The position numbers were made by a program, and so were the translations under genes. A stretch of DNA of 64,000 bases, taken from positions 26,602,032 through 26,666,031 of the forward strand of contig CM060173.1 of NCBI GenBank assembly GCA_030549775.1. The letters run 5' to 3'. Below the pieces are notes generated by a model. The model did no database searches. It saw nothing but the letters and a program-made list of their open reading frames with translations, and was not told where the DNA came from. Positions 55,070-64,000 of this stretch are shown in pieces. Origin of the DNA: Tamarix chinensis. Lineage: Eukaryota > Streptophyta > Magnoliopsida > Caryophyllales > Tamaricaceae. Each line of letters opens with the position of its first letter. The first letter of the stretch is position 1.

Positions 55070-56094
55070 TGGCGGTAATACTCCCAAAGTTCACGTTTTG
55101 TTTATCTGCTTCCGCTATTATCTTTTAATAAAACGAAATTTTTCAGTAGTGAATTTTGGGGGTGTTACATTTCTATCTACACTCAACCCACCTCCCCATC
55201 AAGTCAGCCTTTACTTCTTGGTTGAGCACACTCAACCTCACCAGTCTTATCTCCCTTTCTCTTGTGAATTTTGACCTAACCTTGCCTCTATACCTTTCCT
55301 TTATAATCCATTTTATTTTCCCACTTATTTTCTCTTTCTCTCTTCTCCCTCTTCTTTGTGGAAAATTTCCTCAAATGTTGAGATACTTCCATTTTCCCTC
55401 TTCTCCTCTTTGTTGAGAAAAACATAGACTTTCTTTGATTTTCTCCCTTTCTTGTGCTAGAATTGCATTCCTTTCTCTTCTTCTAATCTTGGATTTAGTT
55501 CTCTCTTTCTTTCCTAAAGCAAGGAAGAATTAAGATTGAGAAAGGTTGAAGATTTTAGCTCTTCCTTGACACCCTATTTTTGAGAAAAAAAGGTGGTATT
55601 TTGTATTCTTCTTCTTATTCTAATTTTCTTTGATTTTAATGAAGTTTTAAAAGATGAGTTTTAATGGTTTTAACTTTTATTCTCTTAGGAATCAAAGTTT
55701 TACTAGATAGCCATCAAGTAGGAGCTTTTGTGCTAGAAGAATTTCTTCAAGGTAAGGGATTCTTATCTTTAAGATAAATGGGGTTTTGTGGTGTATTGGG
55801 GTTCCATGTGTTTGGTGTGTATTTGAGCATGATCTAATTTGTATTCTCTAAGTTGAGCATATGGTATAACTCTTCCTAAGACAGTATTGCTAGATTTCTT
55901 TGATTTAATGCATAAGTTGGCCATTTAAGCATGATTTGTTTGAGTATGTACATTACCATGTATCCATATGATTCTATGTGTAAAACATGTATTTTTATGT
56001 GCATTTTGACATAGAAGCATGTTAAGATTAATATTGTAAAGTGTGGTAAATTTTTGTGTGTGTGTCGCAAGTCTAGGCAGCATTTTACCCAAAG

Positions 56095-56530
56095 TAGTTG
56101 ATCGGTCCCTCAAACACATCGATCAATTATGCGAGTAGTCAAATGGTTTGGAATTTTAGATCAACTGGTCACAAGATTGGTTGATTGGTTCATAAACTAG
56201 TCGATTGGTTTCAATGAACAATCAATCGATTGGTTAAACCTATCGACTAATATCCCTAAAAACCAAAATAGTTTGGTCTTTGTTTAGGCCCATCGATTGA
56301 TCGGACAAACCAGTCAAATGGTTTCTATGACTAGTTGATAAGTTGGTCAACACATCAACTGGTTTCTCTATAGGCCAAAATGGGTTAGTCTCTACTTAGA
56401 CCTATTGATCGGTTGGACCAAACTATTCGACTAGTTACCATGAACAGTTAATCGGTGAGGCAAACCAGTCGACTAGTTCTCTAATGTGCTTTTAGTTTAG
56501 GTTTGGTACGATCAGACCAGTCGATTGGTC
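56095..56530. repeat. CCAGTCGATTGGTT-type palindromic array, Tekay right LTR
   Basis: It is homologous to 38465-38925, with about 14 units such as CAGTCGACTAGTT and CAATCGATTGGTTAAACC. Unit-by-unit order is kept between the two LTRs, so the array predates insertion of the element. Confidence 0.75.
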
Positions 56531-58233
56531 TATTTTGACTCAATATCACCTAGTTTTTTATAATTTTTTGTGTTTCTTTTGGGCCTTGTATGTTGACACC
56601 TCCACGTATTTACAACATTAAATTGTGATTTCAACTCTGATTGATTTGATTTAATAAGAATCATCATGATGATATTTGGGACTTGAATTTGGTTAAGTTT
56701 GGTGTCATCTTTAGACAGCCAAATGGTAGCTTTTATGCCTCATGATGTGTTTGGTGTTAGCACTTGGAAACATTTAATTTGTGGCTTTAATGCCTTGTAT
56801 TGTGTTTTGTGTTATCACTTGCAAACACCTAATTTGGTTAAATAATGGAATTTAATTATGTTTGGTGTTATCACTTGGAAATACCCACTTTTATTATGTG
56901 TAAAGTTTATTGTGATTTGTGATATCACTTGAAAATATAAATTAATGGTATAAGATTTCATTCAAGCCTTTTTCTCTAGCTCTCAAGGTAGCTTATGGGA
57001 GTTAGTGGGTGTGTCTCCCTTAGTTATATTTTCCCTTAGTACCTATTTACGCGTTGCAAATGGTAGTGGGTATGTGTCTATCTTTGAGGTATATGATTAT
57101 ACTATGACTGATCGGCATAACATTGATGTCCAGCTTAGGTGGGTGAGGTATCCCTGTACAAGCCCCATGTCACTTTGTATTGTCCATTGCTTAGGGGTGG
57201 TGGTATCCTAACTTTTTAGCCCTTGTGGTGAAGACATTTAAGGTATGGTGGTTGAGGTATCCCAATACAAGTTACTTTAGTGTACTTCGACCGCATGTGG
57301 TATCCTGATTTCTAGTAGATGCACTCGATGTGTTGTGAGTATGGTATATCTGAAGAAAGCCCCTTAGATGTATCCTAACCTTGTGTGATGGGTGTGGTAT
57401 CCCATTGTGATTTGTTTGTGTTGCCGTGAATTTTATTCATGGTGGAGGACTAGGTGTGGTCAAACATACTATCTTATTAACCGAAATTTGTATGGTCATT
57501 AAAGGAGGAATTCTAATATGGTTTATATTATATGAATTGCACGTATTTACCATATTCCTATACTTCCATGATTTCCATGCAAGCATGTATTAATGTACTA
57601 TTATTTGAGATTAAGTGTTGAGTTGTATTGTTATGATATCAACATGTTGTCATGTGACTTTAATGTGCTGCATGAGCCCTACCATATTTTAGACAGTATG
57701 TTTTACCCATACTTCACCATACTAATACTATACTTGTGTGGTCACTATGATGATTCGCCTTTTAGTCTAGGGAGCAGAGGATGATTTGTAAAGTTACGAC
57801 TCTTAGTAATAGTTTGTTAAGGGTGATGACATGGGCCTTTAGAGGGCCATTGCTTGGGGTTGAAGGTGTATGTCTATGCCTGAGAGTTAAGCTAACTAGT
57901 TAGAAGTATTTTTCCTACTACATTGGAAATTTTTTTTATTTTTAATTATTTAAACTCTTTGTTCATTTTCTTGTGTTTGATTTTGTAAACTATCATACTC
58001 ATTCTATATATAATGTTATTCTAGCCTTTATTATCTTGTATTATTACGTTAATGTTATGAGCATGTATCTTTTGCTTATTGTTCTATTTTTCCTTGCATC
58101 AGGCATAGGTTAGGTGATGATCACACCTCTTTCATGATTGATGTGCTAGTAATATTCCCTAGTTTTGTTTTCCAAACGCATTCACATTATCTTAAAAATA
58201 AAGTTTTTTAGTTAAAAAATTGGGGGCGTTATA

Positions 58234-58564
58234 GCTTATCCCATATGTCTTTTATAGTTGAGTGTGATTAAATTCGGTTGTATTCTCTTTCACGAAGTCC
58301 ACATTGTAGAATCATGATTACATTATCATTAAGAGTTAGCTTTTTCTTTTTCGCATCTGTAAGTTCATCCCTTATCTTTTCTATAAGTTCACCGTTGACC
58401 TCCTTTGTGATTTTGATTGACCCTTCAATGATTGTTTACCACAGTTTGTATTCTTGCCATTTAATGAAGAGCATTAATCGGTTCTTCTAGTAGGTAAATT
58501 TCTCTCCATTAAACAATGGTGGTTTATTCATGGAGATGCCTTCATTTATACTAATGGAATCCAT
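58234..58564 (-). pseudogene. SIRE-like copia gag, N-terminal fragment
   Basis: From the ATG at 58564-58562 the translation is MDSISINEGISMNKPPLFNG then EKFTY, a stop in place of Trp (TAG for TGG), and KNRLMLFIKWQEYKLW. This fits the Ty1/copia gag start PPxFxGENYxYWKxRMxxFL. Further on, NGELIEKI and CGLREREYNRI followed by IWDKL match the UBN2-type gag (EYxRIxxCxTAKEIWDxL). It is truncated by the Tekay insertion. Confidence 0.8.
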
Positions 58565-58620
58565 TCCTCTTGTGGATCCTTTTCTCCTCAGATTGTTGAA
58601 TCTTTTGAGAGGTAATAACA

Positions 58621-58632
58621 CTCTAATACCAA
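58621..58632 (-). promoter_or_regulatory. Copia primer-binding site (initiator tRNA-Met type)
   Basis: On the minus strand TTGGTATTAGAG follows the LTR end and matches TTGGTATCAGAG with one C-to-T change. Confidence 0.75.
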
Positions 58633-59309
58633 TTAAAAAAACACCATAAAGGGGGGTAAATAGGATTTTATAGAGTGGAAATGAATAAATAAAAATTAAT
58701 ACATGAAGTGGAGTATTTCAAGAGTAAATTACTCTTTACATCTACTACCGAAAGGTTTTCTCTTTTGGATTTTTGAAATAGTGACGTGTTTTTATCAATG
58801 ATTACTCGTCTCTCAGTTTATAAGTCTTACTATCTCAATAACCCTTTAAGAGATGATATACATCTTCACCTATTTATCTTCTCTAGACTCACCACATGAA
58901 TTTTTCAAGAATGATATGCAAACACTCACTAACCCCTTTAAAATATTTTTAAGAGGAGGTTGTGATTATAGATAGTTCTCACCAAAAATACAATATATGA
59001 AAGTGTAGAACTTTGAATGAGATGTAATCTAGCTAGATATTACGTGGGATATTACAATTAGAGAGTAGTTATAGCTAAGAAAAGTGAGCAAAGAACACTT
59101 TTCAATAAAAACTCCAAATATGAAAGTTTTAATATTTTGAGTGAGCAATTGAATGTTATTAGAGTAAGTGGTTAATTGTACAATCAATTATTTGAAAAGT
59201 GGTTGTAATAAATGTATATGGACTTTATTTATATGGTTTTCCCTCATATTATAGCTGTTAGATACAAACTCACAAAAATTATTTCGCCCAAATGGGCAAA
59301 AAATCAACA

Positions 59310-60015
59310 TTTAATGCTGACCGGTCAATCGGTTTGGTTGAACCAATCGATCAGTTGTAAGGCTGGTATATTATTATGTTCCCACTAGTTAATTGTTTAT
59401 GTTTTGACCAAAATGGAAAGTTACATTGTGTGAACTAGTCGATTGCTTTACTCCAACCAGTCGATCAATTATGTAGAGTGTATGGTGAGACCAGTTAATG
59501 TGTTCATTATACCATTCGATTGGTTTTACCAAATCAGTTGATTAGCTATGAACTAGTCGATCAGTTTGGGGAAATAGGTTGATGTGTTTAAGTATCAAAG
59601 AATGGGTCTCTACAAGAGTGAAACCCATAAACTAGTTGGTTTAACTAGCCAATCGGTTGAGCAAACCAATCGATCGGTTTTTCAAAACCATTCAATGTGT
59701 TTAAACATAGACAAATTGGGTTTCTACATGAGTGAAACCTATGGACTAGTTGGTCTAACCAGTCAATCGGTTTAGCAAATCGGTCAATCGATTTGGCAAA
59801 ACTAGTCTATGTATTTAAACAGAGATATAATGGGCTTCTACAAGAGTGAAACCCATGTATTGGTTAGTTTAGCCAGTCGATCTATTTGGGAAAACCAGTC
59901 GATCTATCTTATCCATCAATCAATCCGTGTGAGTTTATCTTAACCCATGCCTTTGTTGAAACAGAACCATTTGATCGGTCTAAGGGCCAATCTACTGGTT
60001 TTGACTAGAACCAAT
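59310..60015. repeat. CGATTGGT-type palindromic array and ~113-bp tandem repeat in the copia LTR
   Basis: Units such as CCAATCGATCAGTTG and ACCAGTCGATCTA recur throughout. On top of that, a higher-order repeat begins ATGTGTTTAAG at 59583, ATGTGTTTAAAC at 59694 and ATGTATTTAAAC at 59810. Its units are 111-116 bp long and share GGGTTTCTACATGAGTGAAA (or close variants) and CCAGTCAATCGGTTTAGCAA. Confidence 0.8.
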
Positions 60016-60376
60016 CATTTTGTTTTGAAAATTCGTTTAAAGAGTTTATGAAATGAAATCTAGTCAGGTATTTTTCAACAAAATGTTTTAAAGAGTTTTG
60101 TTTGAAATATAAACTTTGCTTAACTTAACTCTTTACAAAAGACCTAAGACTCACAAAATGTTATCCTTAATCTTCAAGTCATGGTTCTTTTTCATGTGTT
60201 GCTTTCTTATAGATGGAACCTTGATTGCTCTTTTATATTTTTCACCTTAGAGTATGCTTAAGGTGAAATAGGTTAATTATTGTACATGCACACTTAAGCA
60301 AACAAATTAGTTACCAAGATCTGTTTGTTATCATCAAAACAAGTATAATGACATTGCTTAGTCTCCGAGGTCAACA

Positions 60377-62700
60377 ATACATACATACATACACACATAC
60401 ATTTTTACACAATATAAATATTATACTACGTTGGAGCAAACTACAATTTATGATTTCTTTATTTTTTTAGAATTTGTAGCAATTTATAAATTTTCAAAAA
60501 AAAATGGAGTTTCTTTTTTCTTTTAGAGAAACTTATTACTTATTTTAAAAGATTATAAAGTATAAATTTATGTATTTAGTTTAGTTTTACATTATATAAT
60601 CACCATATAATATATAAAGAAGTATATATACTATATTTATATATAAGGATTAATATTTTATTATGCATATTCCTCAGATTTACAAAATGAAAAATGTTTA
60701 TATATTCATGGAAATAACTTCCAAACACTTGTACTTTTACAAATAACTTGAAAAAGTTTATATATTAAAAAAAATCCCTAACGTCTTATATTATTAAATG
60801 TATTGAACTCAAGATATATAATTCTAAGAAAATTCTTGAATTATTAAAAATTCTAAAAAATGGAATTTTGAAAAAGGAAATATGCTTAATACCTTTTTTT
60901 TTTGAAAGATGAAGCCTTTATAGAACTTCATTAGCTTAAGCTAAAGCCAATTCTAATGATTCATAAAGTAACCTTTCAATCACCAATGAAATCTTACTTA
61001 AGTGATTAACAATGATACTAGAATCTTCCATTAGCCTAGTAGCTAAGCATGTCTATGTATTCAATTGTCCTCCTGCAAACTAGTGTTCCATTTTCCCCTT
61101 TATATCCTTCCCACTATTGTATTGAATTAAAAAAAGTGGTACAAGAAAACCTTATGCCTTATCTTAAGTATGGGTTTTTCTTCACCCAGTTTGTATCATT
61201 TCTTTAACTTAGATAAATATGAAATCTAAAACTAAAATCAATTAAAACGATCTAAACTTTTAAAATTTAAAGGTTTTTGGTCCTCAAAATTTCATTTTTA
61301 ATAATTATAGGACCACAGTTTATTTTTCAATAAATTGAGAACCTCATAGCCTTTTTTTTTCTTGATAATGTGAAGACCTAATATTTTTTTAATTATTCAA
61401 GGATCCTATTTTATAATATAACTTGAGGATCTTGATTTTTTTTTTCCAAATAATTCAAGGATCTCATTTTGTTACTAGTTTGATTTCTAATAATAAATTT
61501 GAGAACATCTTATATATATATAAATAAAATCTTGATGTTGTACCCTAAAGAAGATGCATCTAGCTATAATGGTAGATGACCATTTGTGCGTTGGAATCTT
61601 TATTAACTTCTTTTGATTATGTGTAATGAGACTATATTTCTTATGTTTTATTTTTCTAGGGTGCATTACACTTAACTAGTTTGTGTAGTATTAAAGAATT
61701 TGATATTTAAATGATTGTAGGGGAGATATAATCGAAGTTAGCTATTATCTTATTCTATTTTACAACATTAACATTGACGTTGTTTATGTGAGTATTAGAT
61801 AATAATTATAAATGAATGAATATAAATGTGCCTATATTTTCAAGACATGATTAGAAATTTGGATATTGAGTTGGTATTTTCATTGAATAATAACTAAAAA
61901 AAGATTATAATGATTAGAAAATCAATGTCTTAATTTTGCTAAAAAAAAATATAGGGAAAAATATAAAAATTCAAGTCATCAAAATCGTCCTCAAAATTTG
62001 AAAACTACATATAGGGGAAAAAAATCCTTTTCAGACTATTATACTAATTCTAAGGTGCTACATTATCTCCATGGCTAAAATTAGTGCCATTTCTTATGAT
62101 CGATATTCTTGTTGTGTGAATGGTTGTTAACTTTAATTTTATTCTTTTAATATCTGGATCTTGTTTGTTATGGGATAATATAAATACTTTTTTTTTTATT
62201 TTATATTTTTTTATATTAATTATTTAAAAATAATAAAACTATTATTAATAAAATATTTATTTTATATTAAGTTAAGATCTAAAATAGATATTTGTATAAA
62301 AAAAGGTAAATTTTTAATTATACTATATAAAATATATAAAATACACATGTAATTTATTAGATGATAATTTTCTTCGCCAATTTAGAATTTTGTAGAAAAT
62401 TTTCTTTCAGGTTTGAAAGAAATCTTGGAGATTAAATTTGTTAAATCTTATTAAAGATTTTTTTAAGTAATAAGTTTGAAGGTTCTATCTACTAACTCTT
62501 TTTGAATAATTTTATTTATATATATAAAATATAAATTAAAAAAATATATAGTGTGAAAAATAGAATTAAGTTTTAGATATCAGATTAAATTTCAAGTTTG
62601 AAAAATAAATATAAAATAGAGAACAAATTAAAGATATTATCAGATATGTAGATTTGATTGCGGCAAAAATCAATTAGAAAATTCTCTCATAAAAAGAAAA
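60377..62700. other. AT-rich intergenic sequence
   Basis: No coding frame with a recognisable motif, RNA gene or complete element is seen. It starts with an (ATAC)n/(AC) microsatellite (60377-60402). The part 60890-61190 is less AT-rich and could be an old repeat. (TA)n runs occur near 61512 and 62515. It ends with a (CA)n run at 62708-62729, just upstream of the PDCD2-like gene, so its right end should contain that gene's promoter. Confidence 0.5.
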
Positions 62701-62707
62701 GACAAAA

Positions 62708-62729
62708 AAACACACACACACACACACAC
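62708..62729. repeat. (CA)n microsatellite
   Basis: About 11 CA dinucleotides lie directly upstream of the GC-richer presumed 5' exon. Confidence 0.9.
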
Positions 62730-62759
62730 CCGCAAAGGGATTTGAAGATTTTATTTTTA

Positions 62760-63038
62760 TCGGATATGGGGATGGGAGATGGGTCCCTCCCCTATCAGCC
62801 CCCAGGCCCCCCACGGCCGAAACACCAATAACAACAAGACGCAGCCAGCTGATGGATACCGCGCGCCGCTAACTAAATCATTTCTGTGTTCATCGTCTTC
62901 CTCCGCCCATCTCTCATTTGCTCGCCCCACCACTCCCATCTCTACGGAGACTGCAACTTCTTACTCTCCGCCTCGACGTCATTTAATCTGTCCCTTTAGC
63001 TCTCGGATCCAATTGTTTTTAGAGAAACAGAGAAAAAA
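62760..63038 (+). other. Presumed first exon (5' untranslated) of the PDCD2-like gene
   Basis: A sharp change to GC-richer, CpG-containing, CT-rich sequence begins near 62760, as in plant 5' exons. A donor-like AAAAAA|GTACGT is at 63038/63039 and a good acceptor (TTAATTCCAG) at 63481-63490, giving a 452-bp intron just before the likely start codon. An upstream ATG at 62779 opens a frame that runs past the donor (to 63075). If the exon starts before it, this would be an upstream ORF. The transcription start cannot be fixed from sequence alone. Confidence 0.5.
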
Positions 63039-63092
63039 GTACGTATTTTTTTTCTACGTAATTGATTCAATTTAATAGCATATCAGAAATTT

Positions 63093-63097
<5 letters not shown>

Positions 63098-63148
<51 letters not shown>
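63098..63148. repeat. (TTA)n microsatellite in the presumed 5' intron
   Basis: About 17 uninterrupted TTA repeats lie between the presumed first and second exons. A run of 18 T follows at 63241-63258. Confidence 0.92.
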
Positions 63149-63506
63149 GTTTGTTTAGTGATTCAATTGAACAGATTCTCATAATTAGCTCTCTGAATTT
63201 TGGAACCTCGCCGAGCAGTGTTCTCCTTAGCTAATGAGACTTTTTTTTTTTTTTTTTTCCTTTGGTTAATCATTTTTTTCCCTTAACTTGTGATATTTTA
63301 AATCAGCTATGATTTTTGCAATTGGCATATTTAAGTGTTCAGCAGACATTATATGCTATATCAATGGGGATATCATGAATCCAGAATCTGGAGTCGGCAT
63401 TGATTCTACCGACATGTTTTTCTTATAGTGCTCTTCAATTATCTAGATGTCTGTAATATATTTTTTTAATCATTATTCTATTAATTCCAGATATAAAAAC
63501 AAAGAG

Positions 63507-64000
63507 ATGGTGACTTTAGTGGAGGAAGATCATTCTGTACAAAGTGTTTGTACAGCCTTCCAGCAAACATCCCTTATTGGTGAATCTAGAGGTCATGTAG
63601 AACAGCATCATGCAACCATTAGCAAAAATAAGGGGGTTGATGATGATCAAGGATTAGGAGACCTACAATTGGGTTATGTCATAAGCCCAGAGGACCAATA
63701 TGCTCTCCTTCACGAATCTTTTCCAAGCACGGCTGGAGGTGTGCCGGTAGGGGGAAAAAGGCGTCTCAACTGTCAAGTTTTCGGTTTCATCTTTTGTTTT
63801 TTAGTTGTTGTTCCTTTACTTAACTGAAGATGGAAAGTGCTGATTTTGTTGGTAGGTGTGGTTGGATCCTGTTAATTTGCCTTGTGGAAGTTCTTGTGTT
63901 TGTGACCTTTGTAAAGAACCTCTTCAATTTGTCCTCCAGGCAATCATTCCTATTCACTTTTCATATCTGTACTCGTTATCTAGCTTTTGTATTTGTTCCT
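63507..64000 (+). CDS. PDCD2/TSR4-family protein, N-terminal exons (partial)
   Basis: Start ATG at 63507. Exon 1 of the CDS (63507-63746) encodes 80 residues ending GDLQLGYVISPEDQYALLHE, SFPSTAGGVP. A 109-bp intron (63747 GT to AG 63855) is phase 0. The next exon (63856-63939) continues VWLDPVNLPCGSSCVCDLCK, EPLQFVLQ. This matches the start of PDCD2 proteins: LGxxxxxxxxxLxxxxFPSKxGGxPxWLDPxxLP then C..C with LxFLLQ, where the cysteines bind zinc. PDCD2-family proteins act as chaperones for ribosomal protein uS5 in 40S biogenesis (known for the family). The upstream in-frame ATG at 63447 is in the intron. After 63939 the sequence is GC rather than GT, so the next donor may be GC-AG; otherwise the frame runs on. 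The MYND and C-terminal domains lie beyond the window. It is the only gene here without defects. Confidence 0.8.

Larger units (their letters stand above)
50055..55169 (+). mobile_element. E6: complete 5.1-kb solo LTR, TSD TTTCT
   Basis: The termini TGTAATACCCCAAAATTTC and GGGGGTGTTACA and the exact duplication TTTCT (50050-50054, 55170-55174) define a complete unit. Modules in order: AT-rich start (50055-50395), pyrimidine-rich block (50396-51600), hairpin (51617-51643), AT-rich stretch with TTAAGGTAACCGTTAATCC, AATTACC minisatellite (52270-53450), a GC-richer part with a 69-bp repeat (53700-54000), six CCGGTCCACCGG units (54119-54500), and the stem-loop (55024-55069). No gag-pol. 5.1 kb is very long for an LTR. 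Its high similarity to E1 suggests recent activity. It most likely belongs to a Tekay-like chromovirus, by its ends. Confidence 0.92.
36615..58233 (+). mobile_element. Tekay/Del-type chromovirus, heavily nested
   Basis: Two related LTRs (36615-42266 and 49523-58233, each with insertions) flank a plus-strand polyprotein remnant with gag, protease, RT, RNase H, integrase and a chromodomain-like tail. Protein wording ([53 protein letters not shown]) is that of the Tekay/Del group. Without insertions each LTR is about 3.6 kb. The right end breaks a SIRE-type gag gene; the left end is deleted at 36615. Numerous stops and D-to-N changes show an old copy. Confidence 0.8.
49523..58233 (+). mobile_element. 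Tekay right LTR, carrying solo LTR E6
   Basis: It starts TGTAATACCCCATACCCC at 49523, 140 bp after the pol stop, and is interrupted at 50055 by E6. It resumes at 55175 and ends TGGGGGCGTTATA at 58233 (the expected ACA end is ATA). From 55180 it is collinear with the left LTR. Net length is about 3.6 kb. The next base belongs to the SIRE gag gene. Confidence 0.8.
58234..60376 (-). mobile_element. SIRE/Maximus-like Ty1/copia element: 5' LTR and start of gag
   Basis: On the minus strand the LTR (60376-58633) begins TGTTGACCTCGGAG and contains GTTTTGATGATAACAAAC near its start. It ends CCCCCCTTTATGGTGTTTTT, a known style of SIRE-type LTR, followed by a primer-binding site and gag. The Tekay element inserted in gag at 58233/58234, so the rest of the element lies beyond it and is not seen in the window. 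After the LTR at 60377 comes an (ATAC)n run. Confidence 0.75.

Noticed and set aside
50055..55169. E6 as a complete retrotransposon with its own LTRs
   Set aside because: There is no internal gag-pol and no direct terminal repeat. The ends and a single TSD define one LTR-sized unit.
60890..61190. Possible LINE or copia fragment upstream of the host gene
   Set aside because: It is slightly less AT-rich, but no frame or motif could be recognised on either strand.
62779..63075. 98-codon frame as an independent gene
   Set aside because: It starts in the CT-rich presumed 5' exon and runs past a good splice donor. The translation is low complexity. It is better read as leader, with a possible upstream ORF.

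Overview
The window looks like repeat-dominated nuclear DNA of a flowering plant, probably a eudicot. It is AT-rich, has no operon-like gene packing, and carries plant-lineage transposons: Athila, Tekay/Del, SIRE/Maximus, CACTA, FAR1-type MULE and hAT. I do not assign a species. Only the last ~1.2 kb (about 62.8-64.0 kb) holds what looks like an ordinary host gene, the 5' end of a PDCD2/TSR4-family gene (MYND-type zinc finger). Everything else is nested, decayed mobile DNA.

Layout, left to right. 1-7644: two reverse-oriented pieces of one family of very long LTRs (E1 inserted in E2). The family has TGTAAYACCCC...GGGGTGTTACA ends, a pyrimidine-rich block, an AATTACC-type minisatellite and iterated CCGGTCCACCGG-N-ATAATAGTGG units. 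7645-13060: a decayed plus-strand Ty3/gypsy element with gag, protease, RT, RNase H and integrase remnants. 13161-20324: a minus-strand FAR1-type MULE transposase, split by a CACTA element (about 13934-18644) and then tandemly duplicated across the CACTA/MULE junction. 20643-23176: the 5' part of another TGTAACACCCC LTR (E7). 23177-36614: a minus-strand Athila-lineage element. A solo LTR (E3, TSD CATTA) sits in its 3' LTR, another (E4, TSD TACTT) sits in its integrase, and its 5' LTR is truncated. 36615-58233: a plus-strand Tekay/Del-type chromovirus. Its left LTR carries a hAT element (8-bp TSD AACATGGC) and a probable solo LTR. Its leader carries an inverted-repeat LTR derivative (E5). Its right LTR carries a full 5.1-kb solo LTR (E6, TSD TTTCT). 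58234-60376: gag start, primer-binding site and LTR of a minus-strand SIRE-like Ty1/copia element into which the chromovirus inserted. 60377-62700: AT-rich intergenic sequence with nothing recognised. 62760-64000: the host gene.

The elements work only as a record of insertion order. All three Ty3/gypsy polymerases are broken by many stops, and each has lost one Asp of the RT catalytic pair to Asn. The solo LTRs show frequent intra-element recombination. The most unusual pattern is a stem-loop about 100-140 bp from the 3' end of the TGTAACACCCC-family LTRs. It is kept in five copies, and in one copy the stem sequence is completely different while pairing and flanks are kept. This suggests selection on RNA structure. 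All functional statements are by motif recognition by eye; no alignment or database search was run.
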